Shown here: piece by piece, positions 27,240-35,120 of the stretch
Layout of the letters: every line of letters begins with the position of its first letter
How positions within the stretch are numbered: position 1 is the stretch's first letter
NCBI GenBank assembly: GCA_038065015.1
Contig: JBBTRU010000007.1
Span: 7,853-71,852 of the forward strand
Origin: CAIPSZ01 sp038065015
GTDB taxonomy: Bacteria; Patescibacteriota; Patescibacteriia; PEXW01
DNA: 64,000 bases
Direction of reading: 5' to 3'
Notes under the pieces: generated by a model
Seen by the model: only the letters and a program-made list of their open reading frames with translations
What the model was told of the DNA's origin: nothing
The model's database searches: none
Position numbers and translations under genes: made by a program

Positions 27240-28625
27240 ATGCGTGTCCAAACGCTGCAACGACTACTCGCCGCAACTCTGCTGGTCCTGCTTGCGTTTC
27301 CAGCGGTATCACGGGCGGCCACCTTCAATCCTGGCAGAATTATTAGCGATGAAGAGTTTACCGATGCGTTGAGCTACACGGCTACNNNNNNNNNNCAGAA
27401 CTTTTTGCTCCGTCGGAGCGGCACGCTGGCCACCAAAACCGTTACGGATACGGCGGGGGTGTCGAAGCGCTTTAGCGATGTACTCGTGGAGTTGAGCCGC
27501 TTGTACCGCATTAGTCCCAAAGTGTTACTCGTAACCCTGCAAAAAGAGCAAAGTCTTATTTCTGATCCTGCGCCAACGCAACGACAATTTGACTACGCCA
27601 TGGGCTATGGTTGCCCGGATAGCGGCGGTTGCAGCGGTAAGGCAGCCGGCCTCTTCAACCAACTCGATTTCACTGCCTGGCAGTTTCGGCAGTACTACAA
27701 TTTTCCAACCCAATACACCTACAAAGTTGGCGGCACGTACACGTTTACCGACCTTAACGGAACCCGTAAATCAACGGTGACTATAGAAAACCAAGCAACG
27801 GCAAATTTGTTTAACTACACCCCGCACGTATACAACGGCAATTACAACTTTTTCAATTTCTACACCATGTGGTTTGCCCGGCAATATCCCGACGGCTCGC
27901 TCTTACGCGTTGGCAAGTCTGGGCCGACGTGGCTTATACAGAATGGGCAGCGGCGCGCCATTCAAACGCGCTCGGCGTTCGTTACGCGTTTTGGTGATTA
28001 CAGCAAAATTCTCTCCGTCCCCGCCGATATTATTACCTCGTACCCCCGAGGGACGGATATCCGGTTGCCAAACTACTCGCTCGTGCGCACACCCGATGGG
28101 CACACCTATCTCTTGAGCGGCGATGAGAAACGACTGATCGAATCCGAAGAGGTTTTTCGCAACCTAGGCTTTAACCCCGAAGAAGTTGAAGCAGTGCAAA
28201 CCGAAGACCTGGCCTCGTACCTCGATGGCGTAACCATTAGCAATACCAGCGCGTACCCCGCCGGGGCGCTGGTTCGCATTAAAGAAAATGGAGCAATTAC
28301 CTGGATTGAGCAAGGGGTTTGGTATCCAATCCTCGACCGGCAAATTCTGACGTCGCGCTTCCCAAACCGTAAAGCCAACGTCACTATTACGTCCGCGGAA
28401 TTGCAGGGCTACACGCGCGGCCAAGCACTGGGCTTCCGCGATGGCGAACTCGTTCGGACCAAAGGCGAATCGGGAGTGTACGTTATTTCCAATGGTCTGC
28501 GCCGGGCAATACGCTCACGTGAAATCGCCAAGAGTTACGGCTACAATCTCAAAAACGTCCTGGTTATTACCCCGCGACTCGCCGAACTGCACCCGGTTGG
28601 CTTGGCGCTCGATACGGTCCAGTAA
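27240..28625 (+). CDS. Secreted lysozyme-like protein with four C-terminal repeats
   Basis: About 461 residues including four unknown ones from a ten-N gap. A signal peptide ends near VSRAATF. The N-terminal domain has KVLLVTLQKEQSLI, GYGCPDSGGC and GLFNQLDFTAWQF. This pattern occurs in actinobacterial and patescibacterial lysozyme-like proteins, the Glu of KEQ being the likely acid. Four repeats of about 58 residues follow, each starting like GxLVRxxxxG and containing a Gxx(R/Y)xxI core. They probably bind the wall or surface glycans. The enzymatic call is inference from motif layout. Its promoter region faces that of the TagA/WecG gene. Confidence 0.75.
   Translation: MRVQTLQRLLAATLLVLLAFPAVSRAATFNPGRIISDEEFTDALSYTAXXXXQNFLLRRSGTLATKTVTDTAGVSKRFSDVLVELSRLYRISPKVLLVTLQKEQSLISDPAPTQRQFDYAMGYGCPDSGGCSGKAAGLFNQLDFTAWQFRQYYNFPTQYTYKVGGTYTFTDLNGTRKSTVTIENQATANLFNYTPHVYNGNYNFFNFYTMWFARQYPDGSLLRVGKSGPTWLIQNGQRRAIQTRSAFVTRFGDYSKILSVPADIITSYPRGTDIRLPNYSLVRTPDGHTYLLSGDEKRLIESEEVFRNLGFNPEEVEAVQTEDLASYLDGVTISNTSAYPAGALVRIKENGAITWIEQGVWYPILDRQILTSRFPNRKANVTITSAELQGYTRGQALGFRDGELVRTKGESGVYVISNGLRRAIRSREIAKSYGYNLKNVLVITPRLAELHPVGLALDTVQ
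27386..27395. other. Assembly gap (ten N)
   Basis: A run of ten N interrupts the lysozyme-like gene between codons for YTA and QNF. The frame is the same on both sides, so the true gap length is probably ten or differs from ten by a multiple of three. Confidence 0.99.
27894..28619 (+). repeat. Four tandem protein-level repeats of about 58 codons
   Basis: The units start at GSLLRVGKSG, YSLVRTPDGH, GALVRIKENG and GELVRTKGES. Each continues with a short aromatic/aliphatic strand, a Gxx(R/Y)xxI core, then a helix and a Tyr/Pro-Gly segment. The repeats have diverged at DNA level. They look like a cell-wall or carbohydrate-binding module, which is inference. Confidence 0.75.
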
Positions 28626-28629
28626 ACAT

Positions 28630-29424
28630 ATGAGTATTGTGCTTGGTGCCTTTCTCCCGCATGCCCCGTTGCTTTTGCCGACCGCAGACCCCGCACACCA
28701 TAAAAAAATGTTGGAGGCGGCGCGCGCATCCGCACACGTTGCGGGTTTAGTGTATGCCGCGCAAGTGGATACTATTCTCCTCTTCAATCCTCACGCCGAT
28801 TCGGTCGGCAATAGCTTTACCTTCAATCAAGCAGCGAACGTGACCGGCCGTTTTGAAGAGCTTGGCGATTTAAGCACCACGGTGCAAGCCCCGGGAGCGC
28901 CGATGCTCGCCCACCGGTTGAAAGAAAAACTCGAGCCGCACTTCCCGGTTTCCACGAGTATTCCCGCTCAGGTGAACTACGGCATGGGTGTGCCAATGCT
29001 GGCTTTTCAAAAACTGCCGCACCAGCCGCGCTGGCTAGAAATCTCCGCGCGGCGCTCCACTGTTGCCGACCACGAAACCTTTGGGGTAGCAATGCAAGCA
29101 GAACTCATTAACTCCCACCACCGTATAGCAATAATCGCAACGGGCGATATTACCGCTGGCGTCACCGAAGCTTCGCCCCAGGGGAAAATCCAAGGCGCTC
29201 AAGCACTACGTTTAGGTTGGTCCGCTGCTGTAAAACGAAACGCCCTCGGTGATTACTTGCGCGGACTCGCTGGAGAACAGGTAGCGTCCATGGCGGCGTG
29301 CGGGGTGTGGAGCGCCGCGCAGCTACAAGGGACACTCAACAGCTTGCGCACGAGGGTCGCCGTGCATTATGACGCTGCACCCTACGGCGTTGCGTACCAG
29401 GTTATTACTTGGCTGCCCGAATAG
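28630..29424 (+). CDS. LigB/Memo-like protein (class III extradiol dioxygenase superfamily)
   Basis: A 264-residue protein with GAFLPHAPLLLP at the start, TILLFNPHAD, VNYGMGVPMLAF and IIATGDITAGVTEASPQG. These His-containing motifs match the LigB (PF02900)/AmmeMemoRadiSam-B superfamily, in which His residues bind a metal. Aromatic ring cleavage is unlikely to be the role here, as no aromatic pathway is visible; Memo-like proteins of this fold often pair with AMMECR1 and a radical-SAM protein, neither of which is present. The ATG four bases after the upstream stop is preferred. Confidence 0.75.
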   Translation: MSIVLGAFLPHAPLLLPTADPAHHKKMLEAARASAHVAGLVYAAQVDTILLFNPHADSVGNSFTFNQAANVTGRFEELGDLSTTVQAPGAPMLAHRLKEKLEPHFPVSTSIPAQVNYGMGVPMLAFQKLPHQPRWLEISARRSTVADHETFGVAMQAELINSHHRIAIIATGDITAGVTEASPQGKIQGAQALRLGWSAAVKRNALGDYLRGLAGEQVASMAACGVWSAAQLQGTLNSLRTRVAVHYDAAPYGVAYQVITWLPE

Positions 29425-29466
29425 TGCGTTTGAGCAACCTGGCTAGAATCCCCGCCCCCAGCACGC

Positions 29467-29472
29467 TACACT
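29467..29472 (+). promoter_or_regulatory. Likely -10 box of priA (leaderless layout)
   Basis: TACACT, six bases before the ATG at 29479. The sequence 17 bases upstream (TAGAAT) is a poor -35 box, so this is weaker than the other promoters with the same spacing. Confidence 0.4.
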
Positions 29473-29478
29473 AGCGCT

Positions 29479-31185
29479 ATGGCTAATTCGGTATACCAAA
29501 TTGTTCCTCTGCGCCGCGTCCCGCAAAAGTTTTCGCTGCTGGACTACGATTTAGCACCGGGCTCACGCTTGCCGCAGCAAGGGGAAATTGTTCGCATTCC
29601 TTTTGGCGCAAGTACCATCCAAGGGCTTATCTGGGCATCTGGGGCGAGCCCAGGGAATGCAGTATTCAAACGAAAAACGTTCTCACTAGAAGACGCACCA
29701 ACTTATTTCACGCCGGCGCAGTGTCACCTGCTTTTCTGGCTGGCACGAGAAACCCTCACCCCAATGCCGGTGGTGGCAATGCACATGCTTCCCAGCAATC
29801 AGCTCATTACAAAAGCCACATTCAAGCAGCCGAAACTCCAAGGTATTCTTGCACCCCAGCTAGAAGTACGTGAGCAAATAATTCAAGCATTTTCTCGGCA
29901 AGCAGCCGTCGAGGGCAGCACCCTGGTTTTTGTGCCTGCGCTGGCGTATGCGGCGACGTGGGAAAAAGCTTTTGGCCAGCGTTGCGTTATTATCCATGGC
30001 AAGTTAAGCAAAAAACAAAAAAGTGCATTACTTGCCACCAAACCCACCTTAATTATTTCCACGCAAGTTGGGCTCTTTTTACCGTATGTAGACATACGAC
30101 ATATCGTGCTGGACCAAGTTGACGATGACGGATATTTTGCTTTTGACCAAGCTCCACGCTTTGATGTACGACGGGGCGCCCAAGAACTCGCCGGTGCATA
30201 CGGGGCGTCGCTCACGCTTATTGCCCGTTGGCAAAGCCCAACCGTCCAAGGGCTGTTTCCCAAAGCGGTGTGGCGGGGTGATGCGCCCGCAACCTGGACA
30301 ATGATTGACCGAACAGGCGAGGCAGGTCCGCAACGACGCTCGTCCATTGCCGCCGGGCTGGCAGAACGAATTCGTACTGGTCGAACCTTGTGGCTTGTCC
30401 ATCGTAAAGCTGAAGCCGGACAGTTGCGCTGCAACGATTGCGGCATGGTGATGCAGTGCCCAACCTGTAAACGACCACTGCAGGTGGTGCGCAACGCTAA
30501 TACAAATGTGCTGTTTTGCCCGCAGGATAAGCTTCGCCAGCTTATGCCAGAGGCCTGCCCACATTGCCAGAGTGTGCAACTTTCTACCTTAGGAAAAGGT
30601 GTGCGGACGATCGCCAAAGACATTCAAGAAACGCTGCAGCAATCGGTAGCCACTATTGATGCCGAACACGCACTCGACAACATTGATGCTCCACAGGTTG
30701 TTAGTACAACCGCAATTGCCAACAATCTCAACCAGCAGTTTGATCGCGTCATTATAGTGAGTGCCGAGAGTTTTCTCGCACCCGGTAACTACCGCGGCAC
30801 CGAGGAACTCTACAATACCCTCGCGTTGGCGCAGCAGCATATTCGTCGGGGCGGCGAACTTTTTTACCAAACCTTTCAACCGGAAAATGTTGAACTGCAG
30901 CATGCCCAGCAGGTTATGGCCCGGGATAGCGAAACACGCCTCCAGATGCATTACCCGCCTTTTGGTACACTCATTGTCTTGCAACCACGCTCGCGCTCTA
31001 CCACCCTATCCCCCACCCCGTTACATGCGGCAATTGCGGAAGCATTACCCGCCGTGCAACACGGACGTTACTGGATTATCCGGGTAGCGGCCTTGCAACG
31101 CGCTAAGGTGCTAGCACTTTTGCAAGAGCAGCTTAACGATTCGTGGGAAGCCACCGTCGACCCGCCAAGACTGCCACAGGATTGA
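29479..31185 (+). CDS. priA: PriA-like replication restart protein lacking helicase motifs
   Basis: A 568-residue protein (typical PriA is about 730). The N-terminal DNA-binding domain (YDLAPGSRLPQQGEIVRIPFG) is present. The core keeps LVFVPALAY, HGKLS and STQVGLFLPYVDIRHIVLD. The P-loop GVTGSGKT that should come before LVFVPALAY is missing, and the DEEH box reads DQVD. The zinc module (CNDC, CPTC, FCPQD, CPHC) is mostly kept. It is therefore PriA by descent but probably without ATPase activity, as is known for actinobacterial PriA. It could still load replication proteins structurally. The spacing to def is 31 bases. Confidence 0.88.
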   Translation: MANSVYQIVPLRRVPQKFSLLDYDLAPGSRLPQQGEIVRIPFGASTIQGLIWASGASPGNAVFKRKTFSLEDAPTYFTPAQCHLLFWLARETLTPMPVVAMHMLPSNQLITKATFKQPKLQGILAPQLEVREQIIQAFSRQAAVEGSTLVFVPALAYAATWEKAFGQRCVIIHGKLSKKQKSALLATKPTLIISTQVGLFLPYVDIRHIVLDQVDDDGYFAFDQAPRFDVRRGAQELAGAYGASLTLIARWQSPTVQGLFPKAVWRGDAPATWTMIDRTGEAGPQRRSSIAAGLAERIRTGRTLWLVHRKAEAGQLRCNDCGMVMQCPTCKRPLQVVRNANTNVLFCPQDKLRQLMPEACPHCQSVQLSTLGKGVRTIAKDIQETLQQSVATIDAEHALDNIDAPQVVSTTAIANNLNQQFDRVIIVSAESFLAPGNYRGTEELYNTLALAQQHIRRGGELFYQTFQPENVELQHAQQVMARDSETRLQMHYPPFGTLIVLQPRSRSTTLSPTPLHAAIAEALPAVQHGRYWIIRVAALQRAKVLALLQEQLNDSWEATVDPPRLPQD

Positions 31186-31210
31186 CGAATGAGTGTTGTA
31201 TTGCTAGCGT
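31182..31210 (+). promoter_or_regulatory. Leaderless-type promoter of def-fmt
   Basis: TTGACG at 31182-31187 (overlapping the priA stop), a 17-base spacer and TAGCGT at 31205-31210, six bases before the ATG at 31217. Confidence 0.6.
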
Positions 31211-31216
31211 GTGCTC

Positions 31217-31699
31217 ATGGCGAAGCGAAAAATTGTCACAATTCCAAACGCAATACTCCGGGCGAAAGCCGTATCACTAGAGAAAAATGCATTCGGTACG
31301 CCGAGCATACGCCAGCTCGTGCAAGATATGGCGGAGACGATGGCCGCGGCGGATGGCATCGGGTTGGCCGCACCGCAAGTTGGCACGCGTGAGCGGGTAT
31401 TCATCGTCGCTACGAAAAATGGGGCGCTGGCTTTTTGCAATCCTAAGATAGTCAAGCATTCATTTCTCAAAATAACCATGGAAGAAGGCTGTTTATCAAT
31501 ACCTGGGGTTTTCGGTACTGTTAAACGTCCGCGACGCATCCAGGTTGAGGCTTGCGATGTGGAAGGCAAACCTTTTCGCACCACTGCCGATGGCTTACTG
31601 GCGCGCGTGATACAGCACGAGCTTGATCACCTCAATGGTATACTTTTTATTGATAAGGTAATTCGGATTACGCGTGGAGAAAAGCCTGCCAACACGTAA
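31217..31699 (+). CDS. def: Peptide deformylase
   Basis: A 160-residue metalloenzyme with all three family motifs: GIGLAAPQVG, EEGCLSIPG (metal Cys) and HELDH (metal His and catalytic Glu). It removes the formyl group from nascent proteins. A GTG two codons upstream is possible, but the ATG at 31217 fits the promoter spacing. It overlaps fmt by 26 bases, so addition and removal of formyl groups are encoded together, as in most bacteria. Confidence 0.96.
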   Translation: MAKRKIVTIPNAILRAKAVSLEKNAFGTPSIRQLVQDMAETMAAADGIGLAAPQVGTRERVFIVATKNGALAFCNPKIVKHSFLKITMEEGCLSIPGVFGTVKRPRRIQVEACDVEGKPFRTTADGLLARVIQHELDHLNGILFIDKVIRITRGEKPANT

Positions 31700-32648
31700 C
31701 TTCCGGGTAGTCTTTGCTGGTTCACCAGCATACGCAATCCCGAGCCTCGAAGCACTCCTCGCGCTCCCTGGCTGTTCTGTGGTTGGCGTACTTACGCAGA
31801 AGCCAAAACCTCGCGGTCGGGGCAACCAATTGCATGCTTCGGCAATCGGTGTTTTTGCCGAAGCGCATAACTTACTCACGCTCACTCCCAACACTTTGCG
31901 CGTCCCCGAGGCTCACGCACTACTCACGGCACTCAAAGCTGATGTTGGGGTGGTGGTTGCCTACGGAAAAATACTACCGCAAGCAGTCCTCAACCTGTTG
32001 CCGCAAGGGTGGGTTAATGCTCATGCTTCACTCCTCCCGCGTTGGCGTGGGGCTTCACCAATCCAGCAAACTATTGCCGCGGGTGACGTTGAAACCGGTG
32101 TCAGCCTCATGCAGCTTGATGCGGGTATGGACACCGGTCCCATTCTCGTCCAGGAGCGTCTACCCGTCGCGGTTGATGAAACTGCCGTGAGTTTAGCGGA
32201 AAAACTTTCACAGCTGAGCGGTATGCTCATTCGCAAGCACTTACGTACCTACCTCGACGGAACATTGCTGCCGCAACCGCAACCGGTGACCGGCGTAACC
32301 CTGGCGCCGCAACTTACAAAAGCTGATGGGCATTTGCACTTTGGGGAAGCCGCTCTGCAGCTGGTACGCAAAGTGCGAGCCTTCAATCCTTGGCCGGGTG
32401 CAGTAATGCAGGTAGGTACCCTCTTGCTAAAAATTCTCACGGCCACCACCGCGCCTGGCCAAGAGCAGCCCGGGAAGATAGTACGTGTCCCTACGGGTTT
32501 TGGCGTGGGCACTCCGCAACAATTGTTTATCCCTTTACAAGTGCAAGTACCAGGGAAAAAGCCAATGAGCGCCGCGGAATTTTTCCATGGCTACAATCGG
32601 CTGTTGACGAACGACGTTACTGGTCCAAAATCTTCACCGACGTCATAA
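31674..32648 (+). CDS. fmt: Methionyl-tRNA formyltransferase
   Basis: A 324-residue enzyme with VVFAGSPAYAIPSLEAL, the catalytic region NAHASLLPRWRGASPIQ, and a C-terminal OB-like domain (FNPWPGAVMQ). It formylates initiator Met-tRNA using 10-formyl-tetrahydrofolate. The start is the GTG at 31674 inside def, giving the normal N-terminus; no ATG fits. Its 3' end overlaps the convergent cyclophilin gene by 32 bases. Confidence 0.95.
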   Translation: MEKSLPTRNFRVVFAGSPAYAIPSLEALLALPGCSVVGVLTQKPKPRGRGNQLHASAIGVFAEAHNLLTLTPNTLRVPEAHALLTALKADVGVVVAYGKILPQAVLNLLPQGWVNAHASLLPRWRGASPIQQTIAAGDVETGVSLMQLDAGMDTGPILVQERLPVAVDETAVSLAEKLSQLSGMLIRKHLRTYLDGTLLPQPQPVTGVTLAPQLTKADGHLHFGEAALQLVRKVRAFNPWPGAVMQVGTLLLKILTATTAPGQEQPGKIVRVPTGFGVGTPQQLFIPLQVQVPGKKPMSAAEFFHGYNRLLTNDVTGPKSSPTS

Positions 32649-33219
32649 CATCGCCAATGGCGATTTTGTGCACAATGTCGAGCCCTTTGGTAACCTGTCC
32701 AAAGAGATTATATTGCTTAGGCAAGTTTTTCGAAACGTTAGCGAGCGTAATGAAGAATTGCGAGCCATTGGTATTGGCTCCGGAATTCGCCATGGCCACT
32801 GCGCCTTCGACATACTCCCCTTGCACAGGTTCATCTTCAAACTTGTAACCCGGGCCACCTGTGCCATTGCCGCTGGGGTCGCCACCCTGAATGACAAAAC
32901 CCGGTTCTACCCGGTGGAATGTTAGGCCGTCGTAGTACCCTTGCTCGGCCAGGTAGACGAAATTGCTAACAGTTTTCGGTGCAGCTTTGGCATTGAGCGT
33001 AAACTCAATAGTGCCTTTTGCCGTGCTGATGACCACTTTTTTATTCTGGATTTTTGCATCCGCGAGAATGCCAGGAAACGCATAGGACATACGGGTATTG
33101 GTTAAAGTGGTATTCGTAGGGGTAGAATTGGCCGTACCCGACCATATAATGACGACAGTGACGGCTAAGACCGCCAGGGTAATCAGCACGTAGGTGTATT
33201 TTTTTTGCATAGTAGGCAC
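32617..33219 (-). CDS. Membrane-anchored cyclophilin peptidyl-prolyl isomerase
   Basis: A 200-residue protein with an N-terminal membrane anchor (YVLITLAVLAVTVVIIW), a short Thr/Asn-rich linker and a cyclophilin domain containing FHRVEPGFVIQGGDPSGNG and MANSGANTNGSQFFIT. The catalytic Arg (FHR) and the Gln/Phe pocket are present. It should assist folding of exported proteins outside the membrane. The start is GTG at 33219 or ATG at 33210 (three codons later); a TATGCT box five bases before the GTG favours the former slightly. Confidence 0.94.
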   Translation of the reverse strand: MPTMQKKYTYVLITLAVLAVTVVIIWSGTANSTPTNTTLTNTRMSYAFPGILADAKIQNKKVVISTAKGTIEFTLNAKAAPKTVSNFVYLAEQGYYDGLTFHRVEPGFVIQGGDPSGNGTGGPGYKFEDEPVQGEYVEGAVAMANSGANTNGSQFFITLANVSKNLPKQYNLFGQVTKGLDIVHKIAIGDVMTSVKILDQ

Positions 33220-33232
33220 ATCCTAGCATACG

Positions 33233-33261
33233 TCCACAGGGATCGAAAAGTACGGTATACT
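33233..33261 (+). promoter_or_regulatory. Promoter and ribosome-binding site of the Asn-rich protein gene
   Basis: TCCACA at 33233-33238, a 17-base spacer and TATACT at 33256-33261. The leader of about 16 bases includes AAAGGA (33269-33274), one of the few Shine-Dalgarno-like sequences in the window. Confidence 0.55.
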
Positions 33262-33283
33262 ACAAGCGAAAGGAATATACCCT

Positions 33284-34057
33284 ATGCCCAAGTTCATCAC
33301 CCTCCTTGCTGCCAGCATTTTCCTGGTCAGCCCAGTGTACGCCCAGACCAATAGCGTTACGGATGTTACAAAACCCACTATCAGCGGGGTAACCGTAAGC
33401 GGCGTTTCTAGCACCGGGGCAACAGTAACCTGGACCACGAATGAGCCAGCCACGAGTTACGTGGATTTTGGGCCGTCCGATGTGTACGGCAATACCCTTG
33501 GCGACGGTCAGTACGTAACAACGCACAGCGTTACGCTTTTAGGCATGTCCCCGAGCACTCTGTACCACTTTCGGGTCCGTTCCAAGGATGCGGCGGGTAA
33601 CGAAGCCACCAGCACGGATACGACACTCACCACTACGGCCATTGCCAGTACGAATACATCGTTGAATAGCAACGCCAATGCGAATACGTCGGTAAATGTG
33701 AATAGCAATAAGAATGCCAACCTCAATGCGAACACGAATAAAACGAATACGAATGTTGTTACAAATTCCAACAAGAATACCAATGTTAACAAAAATGCAA
33801 ATAAGAATAGTAACCTCAATAGCAATGCGAACACGAATGCTGGCGTGAGCATCTTCAACCAGAACACGAATACCGAGGCAGCGGAGACCACCAATCTTAA
33901 TACCAACACTTTGGAAAATACGAATACCGAAGCGACCACAACCAATGGCGATGGTCGTGCCGGCGTATTCCTCATTGTCTTAGGCCTGGTTGTGCTGGTG
34001 GGCGTGGTGGGTTTTGCCTGGTACAAACTCCGCAAGCAAGACGGCCCGCAAGTTTAG
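33284..34057 (+). CDS. Surface protein: fibronectin III-like domain, Asn-rich stalk, C-terminal membrane helix
   Basis: A 257-residue protein. A signal peptide ends near PVYAQT. A fibronectin-III/purple-phosphatase-like domain (about residues 30-117) has ATVTWTTNEPATSYVDFG and LYHFRVRSKDAAGNEA. About 100 residues of low complexity made mainly of Asn, Thr, Ala, Lys and Val follow, and a membrane helix (LIVLGLVVLVGVVGFAW) with a basic tail closes the protein. The layout suggests a cell-surface protein with a flexible stalk. Function is unknown. Its stop codon overlaps the mnmA stop on the other strand. Confidence 0.8.
   Translation: MPKFITLLAASIFLVSPVYAQTNSVTDVTKPTISGVTVSGVSSTGATVTWTTNEPATSYVDFGPSDVYGNTLGDGQYVTTHSVTLLGMSPSTLYHFRVRSKDAAGNEATSTDTTLTTTAIASTNTSLNSNANANTSVNVNSNKNANLNANTNKTNTNVVTNSNKNTNVNKNANKNSNLNSNANTNAGVSIFNQNTNTEAAETTNLNTNTLENTNTEATTTNGDGRAGVFLIVLGLVVLVGVVGFAWYKLRKQDGPQV
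33640..33945 (+). repeat. Asn-rich low-complexity coding repeat
   Basis: Imperfect short repeats built from AAT/AAC codons alternating with ACG, GCG, GTT and AAG codons encode runs such as NTNANTNVN. The units are too irregular to be a CRISPR array or a simple microsatellite, but they may recombine or vary in length between strains. Confidence 0.85.
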
Positions 34058-35118
34058 AGTGCTTCCGCTATTGTTGCCCCACCAAGGCAACAGCCAGCTT
34101 GGTAGAAGACAATAGCTTGCCCGGGGGTAATTGCCCTTTGAGGCTGTTGAAATGTGACCAAAAGGTTTTCGTCCTGCGCGTTTACCGTGCATTGCGCTAG
34201 TGGCTGCCGGTAGCGTATGCGCGCCTTGCAGGAAAAAGGTACTGCTGGCGGTGCTCCAGCCACCCAGCACGCGTCGCTCGCCCGCAAACCCTGCGCCTGC
34301 AACACCGGGTCCTGATTGCCTCTCGCAACCACAAGCGTGTTGGTTTTTGGCTGCTTGGCCGCTACATAGAAGGGCACGCCCCCGCCAACCCCCAAACCGT
34401 GTCGCTGGCCAATGGTGTAGAATGGCAACCCTTCATGTTCTCCAATAACCTCGCCGTCAGCGGTTACTATAGGCCCTGGAAGGCCTTGGAGACGGCTTTT
34501 TAGGAACTCCTGTACATCTACCTGCCCAATGAAGCATATGCCCTGGCTATCGGGCTTTGCGGCCGTGGGCAAGCCCGCTTTACTGGCCAGGGTACGAACT
34601 TCCTGCTTTTGCAATGTGCCTAGTGGAAAAAGCGTATGCGCCAACTCGGCTTGGCCCAACGTATGCAAAAAGTACGTTTGGTCTTTGCCTGTATCGAGTG
34701 CTTCACCAAGCTGGTAACCAGTTGGAGCCTCTCGCACCTGGGCGTAGTGACCTGTGGCAATGCACCCGTACCCTTCGGCTTTTGCTCGCTGCAAGAACGC
34801 GCCAAATTTAATTTCCCGATTGCACATGACATCGGGGTTAGGGGTTCGTCCGGCATCGTACTCACGGAAAAAATACTCAAGCACGCGCTGGGCATACTCT
34901 TTTTCAAAATTCCAGCTTTCCCAAGGGATGCCTAAAACTTTGCACGTTGCTTCAACATCTGCTTGGTCTTGCTCCCACGGGCACGGTTGGTTGCTGCCGG
35001 GTGGCGGTTCGTAGTTCTTCATAAACACCCCGCGCACGTCATAACCAGCATCGCGCAAAAGCAACGCCGCAACGGACGAATCCACGCCACCAGACATGCC
35101 AACAATGACCTTCTGCAT
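34054..35118 (-). CDS. mnmA: tRNA 2-thiouridylase MnmA
   Basis: A 354-residue enzyme with the PP-loop GMSGGVDSSVAALLL at the N-terminus, a first catalytic Cys in NPDVMCNREIKF and a second in DSQGICFIG. It thiolates U34 of tRNA-Lys, -Glu and -Gln. The family signature HGLGVGGGVPFYV is present. It follows the DUF2079 fusion gene by two bases and overlaps the convergent Asn-rich gene at the stop codons. Confidence 0.97.
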   Translation of the reverse strand: MQKVIVGMSGGVDSSVAALLLRDAGYDVRGVFMKNYEPPPGSNQPCPWEQDQADVEATCKVLGIPWESWNFEKEYAQRVLEYFFREYDAGRTPNPDVMCNREIKFGAFLQRAKAEGYGCIATGHYAQVREAPTGYQLGEALDTGKDQTYFLHTLGQAELAHTLFPLGTLQKQEVRTLASKAGLPTAAKPDSQGICFIGQVDVQEFLKSRLQGLPGPIVTADGEVIGEHEGLPFYTIGQRHGLGVGGGVPFYVAAKQPKTNTLVVARGNQDPVLQAQGLRASDACWVAGAPPAVPFSCKARIRYRQPLAQCTVNAQDENLLVTFQQPQRAITPGQAIVFYQAGCCLGGATIAEAL

Positions 35119-35120
35119 AT

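Noticed and set aside
29883..30623. Long open frame on the minus strand inside priA
   Set aside because: It mirrors the codons of priA, has no family motif and no promoter; a shadow of a real gene.
33640..33945. Repeated short units as a possible CRISPR array
   Set aside because: The units are in frame, encode Asn-rich protein, vary in length and have no constant repeat with unique spacers; no cas gene is nearby.
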